Shown: positions 44,641 to 56,201 of the stretch, piece by piece
Layout of the letters: the number at the start of each line of letters is the position of its first letter
Numbering within the stretch: position 1 is the stretch's first letter
Source: Vandiemenella viatica
Lineage: Eukaryota > Arthropoda > Insecta > Orthoptera > Morabidae
Reading direction: 5' to 3'
Assembly (NCBI GenBank): GCA_031002005.1
Contig: CM061919.1
Location: forward strand, 15,571,687 to 15,635,686
Length of the DNA: 64,000 nucleotides
Made by a program: the position numbers and the translations under genes
The notes under the pieces: model-generated
Told to the model about the DNA's origin: nothing
Database searches by the model: none
Seen by the model: only the letters and a program-made list of their open reading frames with translations

Positions 44641-44799
44641 TCGCAATGCACCCTCCGCCACCCACTTTTAGTGAATCAGCGAATAATAACAATAAAATAC
44701 CTATGAGTTTTAGTGGAGATATTAACGTCAATTTTGCATTAGACAAATCCAAGAAGCTGGTTGAATATATGAGATAACTTCAATTTATCTTTGCAAAAC

Positions 44800-45650
44800 C
44801 TTCTACTAATTTCAACCAAGAAATGTAATACGACAATTGATGCAGTCTTCACGAGGGACATGGATCATGTTAAATGTGAAACTATATTTTCTAATAACAA
44901 CTGGATTTTGCGGTAATGCCACGTTATTATATGACGGTCTAAGCACTTCGGCTGCCGCTGGGCAGCCTTCGTCACAGATACTATTCATGTATACATAGCA
45001 ACGAGCGACGAGCAACATCTAAGAGAAATAGCAGCTATCGTCACAGAAATTGTTTGAATTCTTCAAATATCTGCTGCCCCCTTCATTCGGCAGAATGGCA
45101 ACAGAAAGCTGACTCAAGTAAATAGCGCAGCATTCCAGCAAAATCCAATAGTTATTAACAAAGTTGGCAGCGGAAGCCTATAATGTAACGCTTTTCGCCA
45201 CATTCTAAGGCGCATTTTTATTATATAAATCATAATGTTAGATTAATTTTCACAAGTCTTGGGCGACCACCTAGATAGATTTTAGTAATGTCCTAAAGTA
45301 TGGAAGATTCCATGTGAGGACTGTAAAGCCAATGGTGAACATTCAATGTATCTTGTTGCAACGAATAGAGAGAGAATCGTGACATTCCCGAGAGGCATTC
45401 ACCGTTACAAGTATTAGCCACGGCGAATTATAGTCGGAGATAAAGGGTTACGCCGGAGAACACTTCCCGTCACCTTGGGGTGGGCAGTCAACAAGAGGGC
45501 ACTGACCTGGTGTAAAAACCCGCCACCCGAATACGCCCTCACCCCGCGTTGGCGGCCCAATATTTCCGACCTCTGTGATACACACGCGGGGTGAATAAGG
45601 TATCGACGATATCACGTGACATCAGGTGGCCAAGCTCAGATCCAATCAAT
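44800..45650. other. Unassigned stretch with a GC-rich part
   Basis: 45420-45620 is GC-rich (ACCCCGCGTTGGCGGCCC and similar) against AT-rich flanks, but no coding frame, box or element end is supported. Confidence 0.3.
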
Positions 45651-45653
45651 GTG

Positions 45654-46028
45654 CTACCTATAGCTAAAATGCGGTGAATTTTCTGTTGAATGTGATCTTC
45701 CAGACTGCAACGGCGGAGCCAAAGGTTTCCTCGGAGATGGAAGAGCGACGAGCTTCTTTCTGTTGCTGGCTCCGAAAGTTGGCTTTTCTCGATAACCGCT
45801 GCAGTCAGAGATTGTGCCGCTGCCGGCTTGCATAGCGAGGGGACTGCTGGAGCAGATTTCGCACGTCGACGTCAGTAATGCGATGATGCGTTTTACCAGA
45901 ACGGACGTGCCTGTAGCCGACCGAGCCATCTGATTGTGCATTCCGTGAAACTGAACCCTTAAGCTACTATGAGAGGATAGACCCATGTTCCAACTTTGTA
46001 ACTGTAAAAACCCCTGAGCTAGCGGCAA
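45654..46028 (-). other. Unassigned open reading frame (124 codons)
   Basis: Open from ATG 46028 to TAG 45654-45656, GC-richer than flanks. The product is Ser-rich and basic, with no recognisable domain. An acceptor-like TTTTTACAG falls inside it near 46005. It could be an unrecognised exon, a decayed retroelement piece or chance; I have no further support. Confidence 0.2.
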
Positions 46029-46039
46029 AATTTGCCAGA

Positions 46040-47995
46040 ACTAGTAATTTTCGAATGGAATATTGTTCATTCGTGGCACCCAGATTTATTTAAATGTTAA
46101 GTCACAGTATTATGATAGCCATGTCTGAGGTCATCATAACTTGTATTTTACATTGTTTCCAAGTATCTTTCTTTCTTGCATATCAATTCTGTGATGTATT
46201 TAAAAGTAAATTACTATTGTTTGCTTACCCATGACGGCTAATTGTACCCCTGAGCGTTGCCTTGTGACTTTGCATACTTTTGTTAATATTAACGGTAAAT
46301 TCGCTCAAACTTGTAATCGCCAATGATTGTCACAAAATGACATTTATTTAATATATTCCTGTATTCCAAATAACATCGAGATTCTACAAAATCTATATAT
46401 TAACTCCTTCACAAAATCAAAATTAAAATCCTCTTAATTAATGTTAATAATAAATTTATGTAGGATAACTTTAACGTATTTGTCCAAAATGAGTCCCCTA
46501 CTACAAACCTGAGAAAACCTATTTCAGTTGCTATAAACTTTTGATTACAAAAAGTATATGATGCAAATTCACTAAATACAACGGAATTAGAAAACTAATA
46601 ACCATAATAACAAACAGTAATATAAATTAATATTAATAAAATAATAATACTTGTCATCAACATACTATCTGTAAATACCCGAGTGATAAAATAATTTTAT
46701 TTGTTCCAAAAAAAATATTTTCCTTATGACTCTCGCGTCCTAACGGTTGTAAGAACGGTTGTTAATTAATTTTGTCCAAGCTGTTCTCCGATATAAAAGC
46801 TCTAAACACAGAATACAGACTAAGGATCGATGCAATTCTGTTTAATTTACATTCTAGCGTCTCTGATTATCTAGTGAAGTGTGCCTTAACTTTTTAAAAT
46901 TTTCGTTTATTTACGAGAATAACTTAGGAGATGTCTTCAGTTTGGAAATTTGAATCAGAGAAAGATAATTGTGGATTTATACGATATCACTAGTAGTATC
47001 TCATCCTAATACCATTCATCCTGGTTGGAGTTTGCTTACGAGAAACTGAGTTAAAAACAGTGACTTTTAAGTTTCGCATATATAGGCTACTTATAGAAAA
47101 GCCGTATTTGATAAGCCAGCCCAATAGTTGTGTGTTTTGATGTTCCAGTATTCAAAGGTCGTCGAGTTCTATCCTCGAGTGGGGAAAATGTGTATTTGAT
47201 GTAGCTACATATTTCTTTTCGCTACTATTTGCTGCTAATAGGATTACAGATTCATTTTTATTCATTTCGAAGGATTAACAAGAAAAATATACGAAAAATT
47301 GTGTATGGGCCATAGAATTTTCACTTCTTGCGCGTGTATACAATAATACACGCACCAGCTTTTTATTTATTTGTTTATTTATTCAGATATGTAACAGATA
47401 ATTCCCGGTTGTCAGTTTCAACAATCATGCATATAAAAGGTTTTTTAAATGCCTTTTGTTGTGGTAAAACAACGGCGTCTCATTTCGACCCTCCCGTCTT
47501 CTGGTGTCTTCAACTGTAACGCGGTCCAGTAGTGATATTTGTATTCCATAACTGCAGCAGCAAATATTTATATTTTTGAAACATAATAAAGTTCTAAAGC
47601 GTCGGTTTTTTAACTGCATTTAAAAATATTATATGCATAATAGTTGAAGCTGATTGCAGAGAATTATCTGTATACACAACTGAATCAATGCGACGACGGG
47701 CTTATGAAGATGAGCGCTTGATGGATGCGCCACGCGCCCATTTAAATCTCCGTAAAGTAGAAAGTATTTTAACACAGCGGAATATTTCATTGCCGATTTT
47801 CTCGACAGTGGCGAAGATGAGCATTGCTTTGACACACTAACCTCTGGCCATCAGTTTTTATTACACACGGTATGAATCAAATCTGAATTTTACAATTGGC
47901 GGCCTCCCCTTATCAATATGTTGCAGGAACCGCGTATTGAGAAATAAATCAGAAACAGTTTAAGTTCATTGTTGTATTACTATTACTCTGCGATT
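46040..47995. other. AT-rich stretch, no gene seen
   Basis: Long A/T-rich DNA, short frames only. A weak tRNA-like segment (AAAGGTCGTCGAGTTC) lies near 47155. Confidence 0.45.
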
Positions 47996-47999
47996 CACT

Positions 48000-48195
48000 A
48001 AAAGTGTGTGGCAGAGGGAGCATTGCACCTATCCGAAAGGGTAATAGTTTGGAAGGGATATACGGGATATGGCAAGAGGCGCCCATGGGCTATTGTAAGG
48101 AACCATCCCAGCATTCGCATGGAATGATCTGGGAAAACCATGGAAAACCCAGATCAGGATGGCCGGAGAGCTTTATCGAAAGCTACTCCTGTCGG
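48000..48195 (+). mobile_element. SINE-like segment sharing the family A body
   Basis: GGAACCATCCCAGCATTCGC and GATCTGGGAAAACCATGGAAAACCCAGAT are family A body motifs read with the reverse complement embedded. The 5' part differs (ATTCACTAAAAGTGTGTGGC) and resembles a LINE or SINE 3' end. Ends not resolved. Confidence 0.45.
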
Positions 48196-48238
48196 ATTTT
48201 AAGTTTACTCGTCCGGTAAATCCTTTCTATTCCATTCC

Positions 48239-49170
48239 CTAATCGCTCGCGGAAAAAAATGAATACAGAAAAGAAACGGTTCGGGCCCTGATTTCTCTTA
48301 TCTTATTTTCACGGTCATTCCGAGATACAAATGTTGCTGGTAGCAATATTTCTTTGCTGTCATTCTGAAATATGTCAGTCGTGAATTTTTCAATTAGCTT
48401 CCGCCGTGAGCAACGCCTTCGGTGTTCCAGGTCTTCCCAACCTAACTCCTTCAGCATCGCACTTACGCTTTCCCTCGAACTATATATACCTGTCACGAAT
48501 CGGCGGCCCTTCTCTGGACCCTCTCTAATGCCTCCATTAGCCCCTTTTGATGGGGACCCCATACAGAACAACAATATTCCAAGTGAGGACGTACTAGTGA
48601 CTTATATGCAATCGATTTAACTTCAGGAGTGCATTGCTTTAAATTACGACCTAGAAATCAGAGCGTACGATTTCCTTTCCCAATTACATTCTAGATATCT
48701 TCATTCTACGACAAATTATTACGAATTGTTACCCCTAGGTATTTAGCGGAATCCACAGTTCTAAGGACAGTACTATTAATTGTATATTCAGATCAAAATG
48801 GTGTCACGTTTTTACTTACGCGCATGACTTGGCACTTTTTAGCGTTTAATTCCAACTGCCAGTCTTTACACCACGCAATTATTTTCATAATATAGTCTTG
48901 TAACAAAGCGCTGTCTTCCTGGGTTCGATCATCGACAAATAATCTTTTCAACCCTCTTATTATGTCACACAAATCATTAATGTATATGAGAAACAACAGA
49001 GGCCCTATCACGCTTCCCTGGGGAACCCCGGACCTCACCTCGGTAAATGATGAACTCTCACCGTCGAGAACTACACACTGTGTTCTGCACTTCAGAAAGT
49101 CTGCAACCCAGTCGCATATTTGTCTAGATATACTCTTGTATACAAGTTGTTTCATTGAAACTCAATTCTA
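48239..49170 (-). pseudogene. CR1/L2-type LINE reverse transcriptase fragment
   Basis: From 49155 on the minus strand: W-V-A-D-F-L-K-C-R-T-Q, V-R-S-G-V-P-Q-G-S-V-I-G-P-L-L-F-L-I-Y-I-N-D-L (palm motif), then L-F-V-D-D where Y/F-A-D-D is expected, and W-C-K-D-W-Q-L-E-L-N-A-K-K-C. After a frame break it continues with T-V-D-S-A-K-Y-L-G-V-T, L-V-R-P-H-L-E-Y-C-C-S-V-W-G, and to 48239 with E-L-G-W-E-D-L-E-H-R-R-R. The N-terminal endonuclease and half the polymerase are missing. Same family as the plus-strand copy at 43640-44460. The Ala-to-Val change and frame breaks make it inactive. Confidence 0.8.
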
Positions 49171-49179
49171 AAAACATGG

Positions 49180-50990
49180 ATAAATGACTGAGCTCACAAA
49201 CAAAAGTTCACTAACTGTCACAGAAAAAGGAATCACACTACGAAATTAAATCAACACCCCTGAGTAAAACTCGTTATATATCCCCAAGTATTCACGCAGC
49301 TGCTTGTAGAGCTTAAATCAATAAAAACATTGTTATAACACTGACCTAAATGACGTAGATTTGTTTGAACCTCAAAGTTGGTGGCAGACGTACATTCCTG
49401 AACCTAGTCAAATTGTGTACTATACATAAAGTTGGGGCTGGGGGATGATGACAATAGCGCGTGTGCCCCATCTGATGTCCGATACCAGGCATAAGGTAAT
49501 GAAAGCCATCACTATGCAAACAACGACCAGCAGTGAATTGATTAAATAGGAAGATGGAGAGAAGAAAAACATCAGAGTGCCACAGAGGAAGATGGTATAA
49601 AGTATGCTGAATGTAAGGCTTAGGGACCGTATAAGAAACAATAGCTTCCAAACAAGATTTTCCAAGAGCATATTTGTCATACATACAATAGTATTGGTCA
49701 TCTGATCCTTTTTTGTCTAATAAAATAAGTCTTCTTGAGAATATTGTCATATTAGGTGCGAATGCGTGACATACAGACAAATTGAATTGACAAGATTGTT
49801 TTAACTAATGAACCCTAAAAGACGCAAAAGGCCCATTAGTGTAGAAAAACATATTCAAATGTTAATGGTGAGATATATAATGAGAACATAAGAAAAGTAG
49901 AAGAAAATGGGATGAAAGTAGAATACGGTTTGTAACATCTTCATGGCCAACGGACAGCACATAACAGAAACCGGTGAAAAGAAATTGGTTGTTCTTTGCA
50001 AATCCCCGAGACACCAATGAATAATAAGAACAAAAATAAACGTCCTGCTGAATTCGTTGTAACTTCTTATCTTGAATTTTCAGATGTAACTTGAAGAGTA
50101 ATTGAGAATTATTTACTTCGCTTTTGTTTCATTCAAGTTAGTTCCGCCATTTATTTAAACTAGTGATCACTCAGGGGTTGAAATTCGACCGTAATTCATT
50201 AAGTTATTTAGTTTCTTTCATGAAAGAGTAATAATCATTATTTGAATTTGTTCTATTGCGTTTGCTGCAAGCATAGATATATACTGTATGTATTGACGTA
50301 GTTGGCTGCGAGCGTGTACCAGTACGTTATTAGCTAGTGTTGTTTGACTTCACTCCCTGCAATACCTATAACATTAAAACGATACACTCCACGCGTGACT
50401 GTATCCTAAATTTTAGCTTCTGAACTAACCACAGCAACTGATGAAATGTATTTATCGATGGTTCATTTTAATTTAGTCCACCATACAATGATTTAAAATA
50501 TTCATTTCGACTTAAGGCCGGAAAACTGATTTAGCTTTATGACAACATGAAGTAAATGCAGTCCTTTCACCTAAAGTGACTTCTGATTCGAAATGTTTTG
50601 CATTACGAAACCTGCATTGTAAATTCTAAACTATAAAAAATTCGTGAAATCACATTTAGTGTTTTTGTACAATTTTTGAACATCGAGCAGTGGATCTACC
50701 TATTTGAATAGATAAAACCACTGATACTTCATTCTTTCTGACGTCCCCTAGCTTTTAATGTGCCAAGGCACTGTACACTCAACGAAGAGCATTACTATTA
50801 CGAAATTTTTTTAAATCTGACTGATACAACAAGTTACAGCCATTAATCACCGGTCTATTTTTTTTATTTCAGAATTAATATTTAATTTCGGGTTCTTAAC
50901 TAGAAAAAGAAGAATTGCGGACATCGCCTCTTAGGTAGAGGCCACAGCTTGTATTCTTAATTACTGGAACAGAATCCAGCATCCAACAAT
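49180..50990. other. No recognisable gene
   Basis: Includes a 144-codon minus-strand open frame (49346-49780) with no recognisable domain, composition bias or flanking signals. The rest is AT-rich. Confidence 0.3.
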
Positions 50991-51002
50991 ACATCTTCGA
51001 CG

Positions 51003-51422
51003 CAGTGGCGTAGCTAGGTCAACAAGGGCCCCGGTGCAAAAAATTTATTTTGGGCCCTCAGGACAGACGGGCGACCTTTTTTTTTGCTTTGTGTGCTGGT
51101 AGGGGCCCCCTGAACTGAGGATGAGGGCCCTTGAATTATTCTTTAGGGGCCCCTGAGCAGTGGTTGGGGCCCCCCTGAGCACAGCGAGGGAGTGAGGGGC
51201 TCCTGTGTTCTCAGTCTCAGGGGCCCCTTAGACGACGGTAGAGCTAAAAAGAAAAAAAAAAAAAGGTCGCCAGTTTGCCGTGAAGGCTCGTGGGCCCCCT
51301 AAACTGCGCCTGAGGGCCCCTAGAGGTGCGCTTAGGGGCCCCTTGAGGTATGCTTGGGGGCCCCCTGAGCGTGAGGGCCCCGGTGCACTGCACCGCCTAG
51401 CCCCATAGTAGCTACGCCCCTG
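51003..51422. mobile_element. hAT MITE, 420 bp, GGGGCCCC-rich core, 8-bp target duplication
   Basis: Inverted ends CAGTGGCGTAGCTA and (reverse complement of right) CAGGGGCGTAGCTA; exact 8-bp duplication CTTCGACG at 50995-51002 and 51423-51430. The interior is an imperfect array of GGGGCCCCTGAG-type units and is very GC-rich in an AT-rich setting. No coding capacity. Confidence 0.93.
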
Positions 51423-51773
51423 CTTCGACGATATTGTTGTGTACTAGTGTATTGAGTCGTCCTCTTCGGCCGTAATGTTGAAACCAGCTGCTCGATAGTC
51501 GTCTACCACTTCTTCTTCGGTGGGTTTGACAGCCAGTTATCGGAATCAGAGTCAGATCATTTCACAATAATGACTGCTTTGCAACAAGTTATTCTTTCAC
51601 CAACTGTGAGGTATTCCGGCGTAAGTTGACCACTGGCCTTTTACACAAGAGCAACCATTGAAAACTGCTTACACATCCTTATATAATCTTTTGTATTTTA
51701 TCATATTTTTATAACCACGAAAATTTTCCACAAGGTATTTGGTGTCCGTTGGCTCTTTGCATTGGTCTATAGC

Positions 51774-52671
51774 AGCGGTTCCCAACCTATGGGTCGCGAC
51801 CCACTGGTGGGTCGCGGCGTGTGTTTTGGTGGGTCGCGGAAAAAATCGATTTTTTTACCACAAAAATATGTATTATTGGTTTCGAAAAACAAATAAAGAA
51901 TTAAACTATGTGTAAAAAGTGACTTAAGGTTAAAATTAATCAGTGTTAACCCTGATATCGATGCCCTCATCAGCAAACACCAGTGCCATAAATCTCACTG
52001 ATTGTAAAGTTGTTTTTATGATAATTAAACATATTTTTCATTATCTTTGTAAACAAGCGGGAGGCGTCTGCACAAAGCATCGCCTCATCGAGTTGACGGC
52101 TGAAATACCAGGATTCGTTAAAACTCGATTTGCAAATTAAAATGACACTGATGTGCCAAGTCATATCTTGGTGGGAAACACCTACAAAACCCATTTTAGT
52201 GGTTGACTGATAAGTTTACCATTCTGTTTTCCTACTCCGTCTTCCATATTTTCATACATTTGGGTGCAGTAAAACACAATGATTAAGCTACCAATCAACA
52301 ACTAAAATCAGGTCTGGGCAGCTGGTTTCCACCAAAAAGTGACTTGGCAAACTAGTTGCCTTTTAATATGCTGATATAGTTACTTCTAATCGTGGAATTT
52401 CAGCAGTCAACTTGATGAGGTGATGGTCTGTGCAGCCGCCTCCCGGTATATAATATGTTTGTTATTTTATGTATTATCAATCCTAGTTTTTGTTGATAGT
52501 ATTTCCTTTGTACTAAAATTTGCCTTTTCGTAGGATAGGATAGTCGATAGCGTATCGAGGTCATGCAACATTTCCCATTCTGATATTAGATAGACTCTCA
52601 TATTAGGTGGGTCGCGAAATTTTTTTTTACTTAAAAGTGGGTCGTGTACCAATAAAGGTTGGGAAACGCTG
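51774..52671. mobile_element. hAT element, 898 bp, 8-bp target duplication
   Basis: Inverted ends CAGCGGTTCCCAACCT and (reverse complement of right) CAGCGTTTCCCAACCT, with subterminal GGGTCGCG repeats at both ends. GTCTATAG is duplicated at 51766-51773 and 52672-52679. The interior holds short open frames, one plus-strand piece ending near 52140 (C-K-Q-A-G-G-V-C-T-K-H-R-L-I-E-L) that may be a transposase scrap. Non-autonomous. Confidence 0.93.
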
Positions 52672-52679
52672 GTCTATAG

Positions 52680-54622
52680 TATGAGGTCTCCACCAGGGGG
52701 GGGGGCGACAATAACATCCGGCTAGCTGTAAAATTTCTGTCTTGTTATGAGACTTAATTTAATTGATTAATTAGTTACGTGGTGCAAAGGTCTCTGAATG
52801 GTCGGGTCATGAAAGTTAAAAACAGTTGTCTGGATTTTTTAAAAAATTGTTTAATTAACCTGCGTATCTACGTCACTAATAGATATCAACGTTTCGATTA
52901 GCTTCGATCTGTGTGACGCATCCGTTGCTGTTATCTCTACAGGTATCAGCTTGCAGCCGCTAGATCTGCATCGTCGTGACATTTGGACTGATTTAAAACC
53001 GCCTGTTACCGCCAACCAACCAGGATGCTACCTTGCGTATGAAAAGTATCCCAGCACACACTAATCACGAAGTAAGGACGTAAGTCTGCTGTAATTTAGA
53101 ATACATTTGAGTGAACGTCATATTCATTTCACGTGACTCGTGTCCTTGCCAACGGGAGCAGATGGTGACCCATACGAGTCAGGAAACTGCCAGAAAAACA
53201 GAAGAGATCCTACAACGGGAATGCTGACAGTATTTTGCTGCTTGACCATATTAAGTGGCACGTAGACGATGGATATTGTTGTGCCATATTTGCGGTCGTG
53301 CAATAATACTGAACGTGTGGGTTAAGAGTTAGAGGTTGTGGAATATTATATTTAATCAAATTGTTTGAAATATATTGCGCAATCTGACAAAAAATGCGCC
53401 GTCTGTGGGTAATACTGCGCAATATCCCGTCATTTGATGACGAGACACCGACCCATACATTGCTTCCTTTTTTTCATTTTCATAACCATTTTCATTGACG
53501 TTCATTTACCATGTGTTGTAATATGATTAAAAACTTGATAAAATAACATTTCTTACATAAAATTTTACTTTATTAACTTTATGCCACGTTAATGCAAACG
53601 CGTAAAAAAGGAGAAAAATAAGGAGTATAAAAAGTTTTTGAGCAAATATATAAAGTTGAATCCTACTGTTACAATTGAGGATGTAAATAAAATTCAATTC
53701 TTTGTAATTCATCTACAGAACAGAATTGAAAATAATAGTGGTTGATAGTCAGATGTCAGTTGTAGTCAAGCAATGCATCGAATATTGAATCAGTCACCCT
53801 TGTTAAGCCTCTCATCTAGTTTTGATGTATGAATTTTTGTAGTCCATTATATCAATTCTTCGTCCACTTTTCATTTTCTTGCTACCGCAAAGCAGACAAA
53901 AGGCAATTGCTTCAGCATTTTGATCTCCAACATTTCAGTGCGACCTAAGTGTTGGGTAATGATAATGGCTATTTCATCGAGATATCTACGAGTAATCCCA
54001 ATTATATTGCGCCATATTATTGCACTGTAATACGGTTCGTCTAGGAGCTCCCTTAGAATAACGCAGGATGAACGACCACAACCGACTGCCTGCGCTGCTC
54101 GCCGTATTTACTGCAGCTATTTAGTATGTCTGGTCAATAGTTGTGGAAAGGCCTCATTCGTTACCATTACCAAATATAAAATTTTGACCTAAGCAAATGT
54201 ATCACTGCTTTCCAGTTCTAGTCGCATCCATGCAGGACGAGAATCCTCATATCGGAAGAGAAGATTGATTTCAGGAAAAGTTTAAAATTAATATGTGGAC
54301 TGGGAAACTTGATGCCCAAGTGACTAGGCCTTATAAGCTGCCAGCCGCGCTAAATGGACTATGTATGTAGCTTTTTTTTCCAAAATTAATTGCTCGGCCT
54401 ATTAGAGGACATGCAACAAGGTAGAAACAAATTTTGAGAAATATGTCTCCTCCCCTTTAATGGATATAGCTTAGCTTCATACTATCGTAAGTCGGAGATA
54501 AGAATGCGTGGCGCAGCAATATATGTAACAAAAAAATATTGAGACAGATTTGAGTAAAAGTGTATAGCTCAAGACAATGTTGTGCAATATAGTGTGTAAT
54601 AAATTATTAGGTACAGAGCGTC
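52680..54622. other. AT-rich stretch left of the Polinton-like element
   Basis: Contains a poly(G) run near 52696. No coding domain, splice pair or element end I can support. Confidence 0.4.
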
Positions 54623-56201
54623 AGTAGTATAATAACACCGGTTTCGTGCCCTATAATTAAGTCACGCGCCCCGCCCCCTGCGGCCGCTTCCCCTATAATT
54701 AGGCGCCACCGCCCTGTCATTATCTACCTGGCTCTTTGTAGGTCACGCGCCCCGATGGCGCCGCTTACCGTCATTATCTTTGTAGGTCACGCGCCCCGCC
54801 CCCTGCAGACACGACGGCGCTGCTCACTCTTACCGTCATTATCTTGGTGTGCAGGCCGCTTCCCCTATAATTAGGCGCCCGGCCGACTGTGCGGCCTCTG
54901 GCCTATAATTATACGCCACCGCCCTGTCATTATCTACCTGGCACATTGTAGGTCACGCGCCCCGACGGCGCCGCTTATCGTCATTATCTTTGTAGGTCAC
55001 GTGCCGCGCCCCCTGCAGCCACGCCGGCGCCGCTCACCGTCACTATCTTGGTGTGCAGGCCTCTGCCCTATAATTATATGCCACCGTCCTATTATTTACC
55101 CATCCCACTTCCTGCGGACGATTTTCGTAATTATCTTGGAGGTTGCCGGATCTCTTTGTAGGTCACCCCTCCTGCGGCCACCTGCCTTCACAGTTACATG
55201 ACCATTTTTCTGTACAGCGCTATTAAAACAGTAATTATTCACAAATTCATCATAACTATTGAAATAATTAGCATATTTTCGTATATAGTGGTGAACGCTT
55301 CAAAACTCAGTCGGTTTTAATAAAACAGGTAGGAATTGTGTAAGATAAAGAAGTGAGAGGGTGAAACTTGATTCAGGCTTACTCTTCCGAAAGATACCGA
55401 ACAGGCTTAACGTCCCCATCCACAATGTTCGGGTAGACGCAAAAGCCACGGGGCGGGGAGGAGAGGGGAGTTAAGAAGAATCCAAAACGGAGTTACGTTG
55501 TTTATGGACACAGCCTTAGCATAACAAATCTTCAGCTTCCCTTCTACGCTCTGGCCACGTGAGTTCGAATTCCCGTCCTACCATCGAGATTTCGGTTTTC
55601 CATTGATTCCCGAAATTATCCCAGGGATGATTCCTTCAAAAAGGCAATGGTTGAATTCATCCCCCTTCCCTGCGCCCCGTCCATTCCTGTGTCTAAAGTC
55701 GTTTGTTGTCTGGAGTCAACGCGAACTCTTATATGACACAGGACAGATTTATAAATGTGTTGTTTGGATTTTGTACGAATGGTACGCATAGTAATAGTAG
55801 TGTATATGTTCAGGCTAGCCATTTTTTTAAAATATTATTATTAATCAATACAGTGAGAGAGGAAGAAGGGAGAGAGAGAAACCTGGTGCTGGCCCATTCA
55901 GGCCTAATCTTCCGAAAGATACCTCAAGGTTTAACGTCCCCCTCCAAAGGTAATTTTCCAAAATTTCAGTGAGTTTAGTTTCGCGCAATATGTGGACACA
56001 TTGGACGAGAACGAATTCGGCCATAGCCTTTTGAAGGAAGCATCACAGCATTCACCTGGAGTGATTTCAGGAAACCATGGAAAACCCAAATCTGAATGCG
56101 AGGCCAGAACGTTAACCGTTCACGTATTACGCTTGGTGTAGTATGAAACGTATGCATCATAGTATGCTCGATTACACATACATTCCAAAATTTCTGATGG
56201 C
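54623..56201 (+). repeat. Left TIR of the Polinton-like element
   Basis: Reverse complement of 61580-63368 with few differences near the tip. In order it holds the terminal motif, a GC-rich minisatellite to about 55180, an AT-rich segment, and a SINE family A fragment (about 55550-55700 and 56000-56120). It then ends in CATTCCAAAATTTCTGATGGC, after which similarity stops. Mirror-image 68-codon frames in both arms (55616-55822 minus, 62116-62322 plus) are a consequence of the repeat. Confidence 0.88.
54640..55180 (+). repeat. GC-rich minisatellite in the left TIR
   Basis: Repeats of TTTGTAGGTCACGCGCCCCG, (G/C)ACGGCGCCGCTTACCGTCA, TTATCTTGGTGTGCAGGC and CCTATAATTAGGCGCC in irregular order, about 40-60 bp per unit. 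Mirrored in the right TIR at 62755-63350. Confidence 0.85.

Noticed and set aside
49346..49780. 144-codon minus open frame as a gene
   Set aside because: No recognisable domain, promoter or splice context; frames of this length can arise by chance in 64 kb.
54640..55180. CRISPR-like array
   Set aside because: Unit length and spacing are irregular, there are no distinct spacers, and the genome is eukaryotic; it is a minisatellite in a TIR.
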